Part shown: positions 17,809 to 26,115 of the stretch, piece after piece
Layout of the letters: every line of letters starts with the position of its first letter
Position numbering within the stretch: position 1 is the first letter of the stretch
Assembly: GCF_900102875.1 (NCBI RefSeq)
Contig: NZ_FNGH01000001.1
Location: forward strand, 426,063-490,062
Length of the DNA: 64,000 nt
Direction: 5' to 3'
From: Franzmannia pantelleriensis
Lineage (GTDB): Bacteria; Pseudomonadota; Gammaproteobacteria; Pseudomonadales; Halomonadaceae
Position numbers and translations under genes: made by a program
The notes under the pieces: model-generated
What the model was told of the DNA's origin: nothing
The model's input: only the letters and a program-made list of their open reading frames with translations
Database searches by the model: none

Positions 17809-19023
17809 ATGAACCCCCTGTGCAATCGCAAGGCCCGGTGGGCACTGCTCACCGTCATCGCCGCGACCCTTTGCTGCTCGACGATCGCCCTCGGCAATGC
17901 CCCGGAAGACGCTGAGCCGCCTGCCCCACGCGTCGAAGCAGTGACGGAAATCGGTCAGGAAGCACTACCCGCCAGCCAGCGCGACCCGATCCCTTACGTA
18001 GATCCAGCTGCCCTGCCCTTTGCCGTTCAACACCCGATTCTGTTCGACGCCTTTCCCTACCCGCGGCCGTCAGTCGAAGACGATACGGTACCCTCTATCA
18101 CCATGCGCAGCCCAGAGCCCATCGATCCCCCGCCCCTCGATGAACTACGGATCGTCCTCGACTGGTACCTGAGTCCGCAGCATGCAGCCCTGTTGATTGC
18201 CCAGGCGCGCGGCGATTTCGAGCGCCACGGACTGACGGTTGCCTTCAACGCGCCCGCCGACCCCGGCCTGCCGCCAAAGTTGTTGGCCGCCGCACGCGCC
18301 GACCTGGCGATTGGCCGTCAAGCCCAGCTACACATGCTGGTCGACCAGCAGCTACCGCTGGTGCGTGTCGCCAGCCTGATCCCCTCTCCGCTGAGCAGCC
18401 TGGTAGTCGCAGCCGATAGCGATATCGCGACCCTCGCCGACCTCGCCGACAAGCGCGTCGGCTATGCAGTCGAGGACAGTCTTACGCCGATGCTGAGCGG
18501 CATGCTGGCTCAGTACGATCTCGGCCTCGACGATCTGCAACTCGAGTACGTCAACTTCAGTCCCGCCCTGACATTGCTCGAGGGGCGGGTCGACGCGCTG
18601 ATCGCCCCGTTGCGCCAGGTCTTGCCACACCATCTCGAAGAGGAGGGGCTCAGGGTGCGCAGCTTCGCCGCCGAGGCCCACGGGATACCGCGCCACGACG
18701 GACTGATTCTGATGGCCAACCGCGACACGCTGGCCAGCCAGCGTAGCGAGATCAAACGCCTGCTCATTGCACTGGAAGATGCCACCGAGTGGGCCGTTAA
18801 CCATCCGGAAGCGGCATGGGAACTGATCACCAACAACCACCCCACCCTGGACAACGCCATCAACCAGCGCGCCTGGCCCGATACCCTGCGCCGCCTGGCG
18901 CTACGCCCCTCGGCGCTCGATACCCGCCGCTATGCGCTGCTGCAGAACTATCTCCATGACCAGGGCCATATCGACACCCGACAACCCCTCGAGCGCCTGG
19001 CCGTTGACCTGCATGCACCATGA
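17809..19023 (+). CDS. NMT1/THI5-like periplasmic substrate-binding protein (orphan)
   Basis: A 404-residue exported protein with a signal peptide (ALLTVIAATLCCSTIALG, ~residues 11-28), a Pro-rich spacer (~30-105), then an NMT1/THI5-type type-2 periplasmic binding domain starting at LRIVLDWYLSPQHAALLIA and including FERHGLTV, KLLAAARADLAIG and ADKRVGYAVED. Such proteins deliver pyrimidine thiamin precursors, taurine, riboflavin-type or nitrate-type ligands to ABC transporters, but no permease or ATPase is nearby, and I see no TPP riboswitch upstream. ATG 17809 has GGAG at 6 bases; the longer frame from 17734 lacks a signal peptide at its start. The exonuclease/GIY-YIG gene begins 18 bases later. 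Confidence 0.8.
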   Translation: MNPLCNRKARWALLTVIAATLCCSTIALGNAPEDAEPPAPRVEAVTEIGQEALPASQRDPIPYVDPAALPFAVQHPILFDAFPYPRPSVEDDTVPSITMRSPEPIDPPPLDELRIVLDWYLSPQHAALLIAQARGDFERHGLTVAFNAPADPGLPPKLLAAARADLAIGRQAQLHMLVDQQLPLVRVASLIPSPLSSLVVAADSDIATLADLADKRVGYAVEDSLTPMLSGMLAQYDLGLDDLQLEYVNFSPALTLLEGRVDALIAPLRQVLPHHLEEEGLRVRSFAAEAHGIPRHDGLILMANRDTLASQRSEIKRLLIALEDATEWAVNHPEAAWELITNNHPTLDNAINQRAWPDTLRRLALRPSALDTRRYALLQNYLHDQGHIDTRQPLERLAVDLHAP

Positions 19024-19041
19024 CCACCGCGCCGAGGTGAT

Positions 19042-20424
19042 ATGTCCACCCTGATCTTCCTCGACCTGGAAACCACCGGGACTCGCACCACCCGCGACCG
19101 CATCACCGAGATTGCCGCCATCAAGGTCGTCGACGGCCAGGAAGTCGACCGCTTCGTCACGCTGGTTGACCCCGGCGTCCCGATTCCTGACCACATCAGC
19201 CGCCTGACCGGTATCGATGCCTCGACGGTCGCCGAGGCACCGTGCTTCGAAGCTCTGGCTGACACTCTGTCAACCTGGCTAGAGAGCGGCTGTCTGGTCG
19301 CGCATAATGCGCGTTTCGACTATGGCTTCCTGCGTAACGCCTTCGAGCGCGCCGGACGCCGCTTCAGCGCACCTACCCTGTGCACCCTGAAACTTTCACG
19401 CCGACTGGACCCGCATGAGCGCCACCATAACCTCGATGCGCTGCTGCGACGCCACGGAATTGAGGGGGGCTCCAGGCACCGCGCTGAAGGCGACGCGCGC
19501 GCCATGCTGGCCCTGTGGCGGCACTGGCTGGCCGAGCATGGCAGCGAGCGCATCGACGCCCTGTGCAGCGCCCAGCACCGACAGGCCAGCTTGCCCACGC
19601 ACCTCGACCCAGGCGCCCTGCAGGCACTACCCAGTCGTCCCGGCGTGTATCTGTTCTATGGTCACAATCGGCTGCCGCTCTACGTCGGGAAGAGTGTCGA
19701 CTTGCGTGCTCGAGTGCTCAGCCACTTCAACAACGATCGCCACCGCGACCGGGAGATGCGCCTGGTGCAGCAGATTCAGGACATCGACTGGCAGGAAACC
19801 GCTGGCGACCTCGGCGCTCAGTTGCTCGAGGCGCGCCTGATCAAGACGCTGATGCCAATCATGAACCGCCAGCTTCGCCGCCAAGGCAGACTGGTCAGTT
19901 GGCAGTGGCCAGCGGGCCAACGCAGTCCCTCGCTGGTCTCGGGGGAGGTACTCAATAGCCACGACAGCACCACGCTGTATGGACTCTTCCGCCACCCTCG
20001 CGAGGCTCGCCTGGCGCTTAAGCAAATCGCCGAGAACCACGCCCTGTGCCCGCGCAGGCTCGGCCTAGAAACCGGCAAGGGGGCCTGCTTTGCACATCAA
20101 CTGGGACGCTGCGCTGGCGCCTGCTGTGGCAAGGAGTCGCCGGCCGAGCATGATGAGCGCGCCCGGGAGGCGCTCGAGAAGTTACGCATTCAACACTGGC
20201 CTTGGCGCGGCCGTGTTGCCTTCGGCGAGCATCACCCCGAAGGCATGCAGCAGTGGCATCTGGTCGATCACTGGTGCTACCTGGGCAGCGTAAACGAGCT
20301 CAGCGATGCTTCCCTGGCCGCCGTGACACAGCAGGCGGTGCGGTTCGACGTGGACACCTACAAGATCCTCGGCCGCTTCGTCAATCGCCACAGCGAGCGG
20401 CTCGATATTCGCCCGCTCGACTAG
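19042..20424 (+). CDS. DEDDh exonuclease fused to GIY-YIG (UvrC/Cho-type) nuclease
   Basis: A 460-residue putative DNA-repair nuclease with two catalytic modules. Residues ~1-165 are a DnaQ-like 3'-5' exonuclease with FLDLETTG (~6-13), HNARFDYGFL and HRAEGDARAM, so the DEDDh set is complete. Residues ~195-290 are a GIY-YIG domain: GVYLFYGHNRLPLYVGKS, catalytic Arg in LRARVLSHF and Glu in LLEARLIK. The remaining ~170 residues resemble the C-terminal part of Cho-like proteins, including a cysteine cluster CFAHQLGRCAGACCGK. Cho nicks 3' to lesions in nucleotide excision repair; the exonuclease could resect from that nick, which is inference. Two residues' worth of coupling to the upstream gene is unlikely functional. 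Confidence 0.88.
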   Translation: MSTLIFLDLETTGTRTTRDRITEIAAIKVVDGQEVDRFVTLVDPGVPIPDHISRLTGIDASTVAEAPCFEALADTLSTWLESGCLVAHNARFDYGFLRNAFERAGRRFSAPTLCTLKLSRRLDPHERHHNLDALLRRHGIEGGSRHRAEGDARAMLALWRHWLAEHGSERIDALCSAQHRQASLPTHLDPGALQALPSRPGVYLFYGHNRLPLYVGKSVDLRARVLSHFNNDRHRDREMRLVQQIQDIDWQETAGDLGAQLLEARLIKTLMPIMNRQLRRQGRLVSWQWPAGQRSPSLVSGEVLNSHDSTTLYGLFRHPREARLALKQIAENHALCPRRLGLETGKGACFAHQLGRCAGACCGKESPAEHDERAREALEKLRIQHWPWRGRVAFGEHHPEGMQQWHLVDHWCYLGSVNELSDASLAAVTQQAVRFDVDTYKILGRFVNRHSERLDIRPLD

Positions 20425-20430
20425 CGCCTC

Positions 20431-21210
20431 TCAGCCCTCAACCGCAGTGATGAAATCATTCACTGCGGCCTGGAACTCAGTGGGTGACTCTGCGTGCAGC
20501 CAGTGCCCCGCATCGAGGGTGACCAGCTCGGCGCGGGGCAGCAGCTCGCGCAGCCCCGGCAGCATCTCATCGGTGACATACGTCGAGCGGCCACCCCGCA
20601 GAATCAGCGACGGCCCAGCATAAGCACCCTCGCCGTCGGGTAGATCGCGAATGGCCTCATAGCCCGCCTCGATATGCTCAAGCCCCAGCCGCCAGCCCAT
20701 ACGCCCATCGTCTCGGCGCTCCAGGTTGGTGGCCAGGAATAGCCGCGTGCCCTTGTCCTCGACATGCTCGGCGAGCAGCGCATCGACTTCGCGGCGGTTG
20801 CTCGGCGCATGGGATGCGACGTGATGAAGCGCAGCAAAGATGGCATCGTGACCGTGGCCGTAGCGGATCGCGGCAATATCAGCCACGATCAATGAGGCGA
20901 TCCGCTGTGAGGCTTGGCGTGCCAGGGTCATCGCGACCTTGCCCCCCATGGAGTGCCCGAGAAGGTGACAGCGCTCAATGCCCAGGCGGTCGAGACAGGC
21001 CAGCAGGTCGCCTGCCATGTCGGCATAGCGCATTCCCGGTGCATGCGGCGAGCGGCCGTGGTTGCGAAGATCCACGGCTACCACGCGGCGCTTGCGGTGC
21101 CACTGCTTGACGTGGGAGCGCCAGTTGTCGGCACTTCCCATCAGGCCGTGCACCACCACCAGCGGGGTGCCTTCTCCACCGGTATCGACAGCATGCAACT
21201 CAACGCTCAT
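20431..21210 (-). CDS. Alpha/beta-fold hydrolase, YbfF-type esterase
   Basis: A 259-residue cytoplasmic serine hydrolase. The oxyanion region VVVHGLMGSADNW lies at ~residues 19-31, the nucleophile elbow GHSMGG at ~85-90, and the catalytic His in DAGHWLHAESP near the end. This resembles E. coli YbfF, an esterase with activity on short acyl-CoA and other esters; the true substrate is unknown. ATG 21210 has GAGGAG 5 bases upstream and is preferred to one 10 codons earlier. It is 30 bases downstream of yhhQ and may be co-transcribed with it. Confidence 0.85.
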   Translation of the reverse strand: MSVELHAVDTGGEGTPLVVVHGLMGSADNWRSHVKQWHRKRRVVAVDLRNHGRSPHAPGMRYADMAGDLLACLDRLGIERCHLLGHSMGGKVAMTLARQASQRIASLIVADIAAIRYGHGHDAIFAALHHVASHAPSNRREVDALLAEHVEDKGTRLFLATNLERRDDGRMGWRLGLEHIEAGYEAIRDLPDGEGAYAGPSLILRGGRSTYVTDEMLPGLRELLPRAELVTLDAGHWLHAESPTEFQAAVNDFITAVEG

Positions 21211-21240
21211 GAGATCTCCTCGAGTGAAAGGCGGCGCCAA

Positions 21241-21924
21241 CTAGCGCGCCTGATCGGTGGCGCTCGGCGCCAGGTCCGGATGACCGGTCCAGTCGACTAG
21301 CCGGCGGCTCAGCCAAGCCAGCAGCACCCCGTACAGCGGCAAAAAGAACAGCAGGCTGATGGCCAGCTTGATCACATAGTCGACCCAGGCAATCTCCGGC
21401 CAGTTAGCTGCCATGAAGGGATCGGGGCTCTGGTAAAAGGCGATCGAGAAGAATGCCATGGTATCGGCCAGATTGCCGAATACCGTCGAAATGGCCGGCG
21501 CCACCCACCATGCCTTGAGGTGGCGCAGGCGATCGAAGACATGAATGTCGAGCAGCTGGCCCAGTACATAGGCCATGAAGCTGGCCAGGGCGATACGCGC
21601 CACGAACAGGTTCCACTCACCGAGCCCTTCGAGGCCGACGAATGTGCCGCGCGGAAAAATCACCGATACCAGGTAGGAGATCAGCAACGCCGGCACCATG
21701 ACCCGGGTGATGGTGGCACGCGCCTGCTCCTTGCCGAACAAGCGCACGGTAAGATCGGTGGCGAGAAAGATGAACGGAAAGCTGAACGCACCCCAGGTGG
21801 TGTGAAACCCGAACAGGGTAAAGGGCAACTGGACCAGATAGTTGCTGGCCGCAATCACCAGCACATGAAAACTGACCAGCGCCAGCAGGCAGCGTCGCGC
21901 CTGGCGCGGAGAGAGATGAAACAT
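21241..21924 (-). CDS. yhhQ: Queuosine precursor transporter YhhQ
   Basis: Inner-membrane importer of 7-cyano-7-deazaguanine/7-aminomethyl-7-deazaguanine for salvage into the tRNA base queuosine. The 227-residue protein has six or so membrane segments and near-identical family blocks: SNYLVQLPFTLFGFHTTWG, FIFLATDLTVRLFG, ARIALASFMAYVLGQ and FGNLADTMAFF. It is preceded by what looks like a preQ1-I riboswitch whose 3' end is the Shine-Dalgarno AAGG six to seven bases before the ATG, which supports the function and suggests translational repression by preQ1. Confidence 0.95.
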   Translation of the reverse strand: MFHLSPRQARRCLLALVSFHVLVIAASNYLVQLPFTLFGFHTTWGAFSFPFIFLATDLTVRLFGKEQARATITRVMVPALLISYLVSVIFPRGTFVGLEGLGEWNLFVARIALASFMAYVLGQLLDIHVFDRLRHLKAWWVAPAISTVFGNLADTMAFFSIAFYQSPDPFMAANWPEIAWVDYVIKLAISLLFFLPLYGVLLAWLSRRLVDWTGHPDLAPSATDQAR

Positions 21925-21930
21925 GCAGCA

Positions 21931-21963
21931 CCTTTTTTTCGTCGAGGGGTGAGGGAACCCTCA
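21931..21963 (-). promoter_or_regulatory. preQ1-I riboswitch (predicted), controls yhhQ translation
   Basis: Reading the minus strand, GAGGG-TTC-CCTCA-CCCCTC-GACG-A7-GG has the layout of the compact preQ1-I (queuosine precursor) aptamer: P1 stem GAGGG/CCCTC, a short C-rich loop, an A-rich tail, and an end AGG that can pair with CCT in the loop to close the pseudoknot. AAGG is also the ribosome-binding site for yhhQ, so ligand binding would hide it. The 3' part aligns by eye with the 34-base Thermoanaerobacter aptamer. Recognised by eye only; no covariance model was run. Confidence 0.75.
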
Positions 21964-21974
21964 TGCAATGGCAA

Positions 21975-21997
21975 GACGCCACGCGAAGCGTGGCGTC
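21975..21997 (-). terminator. Strong hairpin between prpE and yhhQ
   Basis: A perfect 10-bp stem (GACGCCACGC with GCGTGGCGTC) and GAA loop. It follows the prpE stop by 37 bases without a clear T-run, and also falls inside the predicted 5' leader of yhhQ, just ahead of the riboswitch. It may end prpE transcripts or insulate the aptamer. Confidence 0.5.
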
Positions 21998-22009
21998 GTC
22001 AGGGGGCGC

Positions 22010-22038
22010 AGTATAGCGTCTGGCAGCGGCCCCGTCAG
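22010..22038 (-). promoter_or_regulatory. Predicted sigma70 promoter for yhhQ
   Basis: CTGACG (22033-22038) and TATACT (22010-22015) on the minus strand are separated by exactly 17 bases. The -35 overlaps the prpE stop codon. Transcription would start near 22003 and give a leader of about 80 bases carrying the hairpin and the riboswitch. Confidence 0.55.
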
Positions 22039-23945
22039 CCCTGCTGCGCCTGGCTGGCCAACCCAAGGTCGCGCTCACACATGGCGGCATGCACCTCCTC
22101 TAGGCTGCCGGGATCATCGATGGTCGAGGGCACGCCGAAGCGTTCGCCATCGGCAATGGTACGCAGCAGCTTGCGCAGGATCTTGCCCGAGCGGGTCTTG
22201 GGCAGGCGGGGCACGACCAGCACCTGATGGAAACAGGCAATCGGGCCAATCTGCTCACGCACTCGGGCAATCAGCGCCTGCTCGAGCGCTGCCTCATCGC
22301 CATCGAAGCCATCCTTGGGAATGACCAGGCCCACCGGCACCTGCCCCTTGAGCCCATCGTGAATGCCAATCACCGCACACTCCGCCACCGCCGGATGTGC
22401 GCCCACCACCTCTTCCATCTCGCCAGTGGAGAGCCGGTGTCCGGCGACATTGATGACATCGTCGGTGCGCCCCATGATGAACAGATAGCCGTCAGCGTCG
22501 AAGTAGCCCCCGTCGCCGGTCAGATAACAACCGGGAAACGCCGCCATATAGGCACTGTGAAAGCGCTGCGAGTCTCGCCAAATGCCGGCCAGGCAACCCG
22601 GCGGCAGCGGCTGGCGAATCACCACCGCCCCCTGCTGCCCTGCCGCGGCCGGCTCGCCTTCCGGATCGAGCACCTGGACGTTGAAGCCGGGCACCGGAAA
22701 GGTCGCCGAGCCGGCCTTGGTCGGCATCGGCGCCAGACCCTGCAGGTTAGCGGCAATTGGCCAGCCGGTCTCGGTCTGCCACCAGTGATCGATCACCGGT
22801 ACCTCGAGCAACCCCTCCAACCAGTGAAACGTCGGCGGGTCGAGGCGCTCGCCCGCGAGAAACAGGGTCCGCAACGAGGAGATGTCATGGCGCTGGAGCC
22901 AGTGACCTTCGGGATCCTCCTTCTTGATCGCGCGGAAGGCGGTCGGCGCGGAGAAGAACACCTTGACCCGATACTCCTCGATCAGTCGCCAGAAGGCGCC
23001 GGCATCCGGCGTGCGCACCGGCTTGCCTTCGTAGACCAGGGTGGTGCATCCAGCCAGTAACGGTGCATAGACGATATAGGAGTGGCCTACCACCCAGCCA
23101 ACATCCGACGCCGAGCAGAACACCTCGCCAGGCTGCATGCCATACACTGCCTCCATGGAATAGTGTAGTGCCACCGCATGGCCGCCATTATCGCGCACGA
23201 CACCTTTAGGCTTGCCGGTGGTCCCCGAGGTATACAAGATGTACAGCGGATCGGTGGCCTTGACCGCCACGCAATCTGCCGGAGCGGCGTCGCCCACCAG
23301 CGCTTGCCAGTCATGATCCAGCGCACCCAGCTCGGCCCTGGCCATATCGCGCTGCAGGATCACACAGGCCTCGGGGCGATGCCGGCTTAGCGCCAGCGCC
23401 GACTCGAGAATCGGCTTGTAGGCGATCACCCGCTCTACCTCTACGCCACACGAGGCTGCCAGCACCACCTTGGGCTCGGCGTCATCGATACGCACCGCCA
23501 GCTCATGGGGAGCAAAACCGCCGAACACCACCGAGTGCACGGCACCCAGCCGGGCGCAGGCGTACATCGCCATCAGCGCCTCGGGGACCATCGGCATGTA
23601 GATCACCACGCGGTCGCCCTTGACCACACCCAGCCCAGCCAGGGCCCCCGCCAAGCGCGCCACTTCGTCGCGCATCTCGCGATAGCTGTAGCATGCCTTG
23701 CTGGCGGTGACCGGCGAGTCCCACAGCACCGCCGGCTGATCGCCACGGCCATTGTCGACATGATGATCCAGCGCCGCATGGCAGGTGTTCATCACTCCGT
23801 CGACGAACCAGCGTGCGTGCCCCTGGTCGTCATACTCGAGCAGCGTGGTGGGCGGGGTGAACCAGGGAATGCGCTGCGCCTGTTCGCCCCAGAACTGGGC
23901 AGGCTGATCGATGGCATGACGGAAGACAGTGGAATAGCGGCTCAT
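22035..23945 (-). CDS. prpE: Propionyl-CoA synthetase
   Basis: AMP-forming acyl-CoA ligase converting propionate to propionyl-CoA. The 636-residue protein is close to E. coli PrpE (628) and carries the ANL-superfamily signatures YTSGTTGKPKGVVRDNGG (~residues 235-252), WWQTETGWPIA, and the C-terminal catalytic lysine in PKTRSGKILRKLLR. RDNGGH after the phosphate loop is typical of PrpE rather than Acs. ATG 23945 has GGGAG at 5-6 bases. No methylcitrate-cycle genes are adjacent. Two ATTGTTGACA repeats lie in the upstream gap. Confidence 0.9.
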   Translation of the reverse strand: MSRYSTVFRHAIDQPAQFWGEQAQRIPWFTPPTTLLEYDDQGHARWFVDGVMNTCHAALDHHVDNGRGDQPAVLWDSPVTASKACYSYREMRDEVARLAGALAGLGVVKGDRVVIYMPMVPEALMAMYACARLGAVHSVVFGGFAPHELAVRIDDAEPKVVLAASCGVEVERVIAYKPILESALALSRHRPEACVILQRDMARAELGALDHDWQALVGDAAPADCVAVKATDPLYILYTSGTTGKPKGVVRDNGGHAVALHYSMEAVYGMQPGEVFCSASDVGWVVGHSYIVYAPLLAGCTTLVYEGKPVRTPDAGAFWRLIEEYRVKVFFSAPTAFRAIKKEDPEGHWLQRHDISSLRTLFLAGERLDPPTFHWLEGLLEVPVIDHWWQTETGWPIAANLQGLAPMPTKAGSATFPVPGFNVQVLDPEGEPAAAGQQGAVVIRQPLPPGCLAGIWRDSQRFHSAYMAAFPGCYLTGDGGYFDADGYLFIMGRTDDVINVAGHRLSTGEMEEVVGAHPAVAECAVIGIHDGLKGQVPVGLVIPKDGFDGDEAALEQALIARVREQIGPIACFHQVLVVPRLPKTRSGKILRKLLRTIADGERFGVPSTIDDPGSLEEVHAAMCERDLGLASQAQQG

Positions 23946-23969
23946 GTGGGCTCCCAAGGCTGGCAACGG

Positions 23970-24055
23970 ATTGTTGACACTTTAGAAGCTATAGGCGCGA
24001 ATTTCTCTCATACCATCGGCTACCAGACCAAGAGTACGCCAATATTGTTGACAAT
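23970..24055. promoter_or_regulatory. Repeated ATTGTTGACA motif in the prpE-arsR gap
   Basis: ATTGTTGACAC (23970-23980) and the near-palindrome ATTGTTGACAAT (24044-24055) share ten bases and are 74 bases apart, about seven helical turns. They lie upstream of prpE in a 278-base AT-richer gap shared with the divergent ArsR gene. They look like paired operators; I recall TTGTCGACAA-type sites for some GntR-family propionate regulators but could not check this. Confidence 0.45.
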
Positions 24056-24223
24056 AACGCTATCGAAACACAGAAAAACCAAAGAGTTACAAACAAGCAT
24101 TGATTCAGCGTTAACTTATTGTTGCTGCAGGAAGTGGCGAAGCGCTTCAAGATTTACTAAATGATTAGATAGCGCTGTTCAGGCGTCGTCCAGACCAACA
24201 ACAAGACCGCCCTCTCAGGAGAC

Positions 24224-24547
24224 ATGACCATGAGCACTCGCCACGCCGCTGCCCAGCTGCTCGATGCCGGCGACTCGACCCTCGCCGATGCCACCGGCCT
24301 GCTCAAGGCCATGGCCAATGAAAACCGCCTGCGCATTCTATGCCTACTCGATGAGAGCGAGCTCTCGGTCTCCGAACTCAACAGCAAACTCAGCCTGAGC
24401 CAATCGGCGCTGTCTCAGCACCTGGCGATCCTGCGGCGCGAAAATATGGTCAGCACCCGCCGCGCCTCGCAAACGATCTACTACTCACTGCAGGGCGAGC
24501 ATGCCCGGCGAGTCATCGACACCCTCGCTGCGCTGTACCTCGACTAG
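24224..24547 (+). CDS. ArsR-family winged-helix repressor
   Basis: A 107-residue DNA-binding protein with the ArsR fold: LLKAMANENRLRILCLL (~27-43), recognition region LSVSELNSKLSLSQSALSQHLAILRRENMV is spread over ~49-78, and wing RRASQTIYYSLQ. It has only one cysteine (in LRILCLL), so the classic CxC metal site of ArsR/SmtB is absent; it may sense sulfide-type, redox or other signals, or act without metal. AGGAGA precedes ATG 24224. It is divergent from prpE and convergent with sohB (3 bases between their ends). The target is unknown; nearest candidates are itself and prpE. Confidence 0.88.
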   Translation: MTMSTRHAAAQLLDAGDSTLADATGLLKAMANENRLRILCLLDESELSVSELNSKLSLSQSALSQHLAILRRENMVSTRRASQTIYYSLQGEHARRVIDTLAALYLD

Positions 24548-24550
24548 CGC

Positions 24551-25597
24551 TCAGCGACGTAGCCAACGACTCGCATCGAGCACCTCGAGCGTACGCTCGA
24601 CGCCCCGCTCGACACCTTGCGATACGCTTAGCCCAAGGCGCTCGCCCAGCCCCTTGCGCGCCTCGAGACTGACCTTGAACACACGCGCCTCTTTCATCCG
24701 CTGAAGCAGATAGGCTTCACTGGTGCCCACTTCGTCGGCCAGCCCCTTGCCCAATGCCTCGCTGCCGTACCAGATCTCACCGGTGGCCACCGACTCGATA
24801 TCGAGCTGCGGGCGCCGCGCGGCCACGTAGGACTTGAACAGCGAGTGTATCCCTTCCAGGTCTTCGATGAACTTCTCGCGCCCCTCGTCGGTGTTCTCAC
24901 CGAACACCGTCAAGGTGCGCTTATAGCGACCCGCCGTCATCACGTCGACATCGATGTCGTGGCGCTTGAGCAGACGATGCACGTTGGGCAACTGCGCCAC
25001 CACGCCGATCGATCCCAGCACGGCGAACGGCGCCACTCTAAGTCGCTGGGCCGTACAGGCCATCATGTACCCACCACTGGCTGCCACCTTGTCGACGCAC
25101 ACCGTGGTAGCGATGCCAGCCTCGCGCAGCCTGTCGAGCTGCGCTGCCGCCAGGCCGTAGGCATGCACCAGCCCTCCTGCCGACTCGAGCAGCACGACCA
25201 CCTCATCGCCCTCCTCGGCCACCTCCAGCAGTGCCGAGATCTCTTCGGCCAGGCGAGGCGTCGCCGAGGCCTTGATGTCACCGTGAAATTCGATCACCCA
25301 GACGGTGCCGGCAAGCGTATCGTCACCGTGCTTGCGACGCCGCTTGTCGGCGTGGCGCCAGGCCTTGAGAGAGCGCTTACGATCGCCCGGCGCCGACCGG
25401 GCCAGCTGCAAACGCTGACGCCGCGAGCGATAGCGGTCGTTTAGCTCGTCGATGCGCAGCTGGCGGCTATGCGGCGAGCCGGACTGACGGGCTCGCCCCA
25501 GCAGCGCCAGGCAAACGACCACCACGGCCGCCACAATGCCCAGTAGCAGCAACCACTGAAGCACGAATAACAAGATGTCACGTACGCCCTCGCTCAC
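24551..25597 (-). CDS. sohB: S49 family inner-membrane peptidase SohB
   Basis: Membrane-anchored serine/lysine peptidase related to SppA signal-peptide peptidase. The protein has one N-terminal membrane segment (ILLFVLQWLLLLGIVAAVVV), a basic cytoplasmic linker with KRSLKAWRHADKRRRK, and the S49 domain with catalytic Ser in DKVAASGGYMMAC and Lys in AGRYKRTLTVFGEN. GTG at 25597 is chosen because GAAGGAG stands six bases before it and it gives 348 residues (E. coli SohB 349); the ATG at 25636 has no ribosome-binding site. Confidence 0.9.
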   Translation of the reverse strand: MSEGVRDILLFVLQWLLLLGIVAAVVVVCLALLGRARQSGSPHSRQLRIDELNDRYRSRRQRLQLARSAPGDRKRSLKAWRHADKRRRKHGDDTLAGTVWVIEFHGDIKASATPRLAEEISALLEVAEEGDEVVVLLESAGGLVHAYGLAAAQLDRLREAGIATTVCVDKVAASGGYMMACTAQRLRVAPFAVLGSIGVVAQLPNVHRLLKRHDIDVDVMTAGRYKRTLTVFGENTDEGREKFIEDLEGIHSLFKSYVAARRPQLDIESVATGEIWYGSEALGKGLADEVGTSEAYLLQRMKEARVFKVSLEARKGLGERLGLSVSQGVERGVERTLEVLDASRWLRR

Positions 25598-25779
25598 AGC
25601 GCTCTCCTTCTCGTTAGTAGCGGCCCGCTCGGCCATTGCAGTGGCACGCGTCGACGGGTGATGGCCGTGCCATGCTTGCGACGCTTGCCTTAAACGATCG
25701 TTTTAAATACTCTCGTGACAGTGGCCGGAGCCTCCGATGCCGCCATCGACCAGCACATGTTTCAGCACAGGACACCATC

Positions 25780-26091
25780 ATGGACAACCCCATCATCGAC
25801 AAACTCCAGAGCCGCTTCGACGCCGGCGCCGCAGCGGGCATGGACGACGTCTTCCAGTTCAGCTTCAGCGATGCCGACGACTATTATCTGGTGGTCAAGG
25901 ATGGCAGTCTCGACGTCCAGCAGGGAGAACACGACGATCCTTCGGTGACGCTGTCGATGAGCACCGACACCCTCAAGGGCGTGATGAATGGCGAGATCAA
26001 CGGCATGACCGCGTTCATGACCGGAAAGCTCAAGGCCACCGGTAACGTCATGCTGGCCACCAAGCTGACCAGCCTGTTCCCCAACCGCTGA
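25780..26091 (+). CDS. SCP2 sterol-binding domain protein
   Basis: A 103-residue stand-alone SCP2-like domain, probably binding a hydrophobic ligand such as a fatty acid or acyl-CoA. The pattern FQFSFSDADDYYLVVKDGSLDV... then VTLSMSTDTLKGVMNGEINGMTAFMTGKLKATGNV is spread across the protein and is characteristic; GKLKATGN near residues 82-89 is the most conserved part. ATG 25780 has AGGA seven bases upstream. It stands alone on the plus strand between sohB and nudC. No lipid-metabolism partner is adjacent. Confidence 0.88.
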   Translation: MDNPIIDKLQSRFDAGAAAGMDDVFQFSFSDADDYYLVVKDGSLDVQQGEHDDPSVTLSMSTDTLKGVMNGEINGMTAFMTGKLKATGNVMLATKLTSLFPNR

Positions 26092-26115
26092 GCCAGGCGA
26101 CACTCAGCGCCGGGC

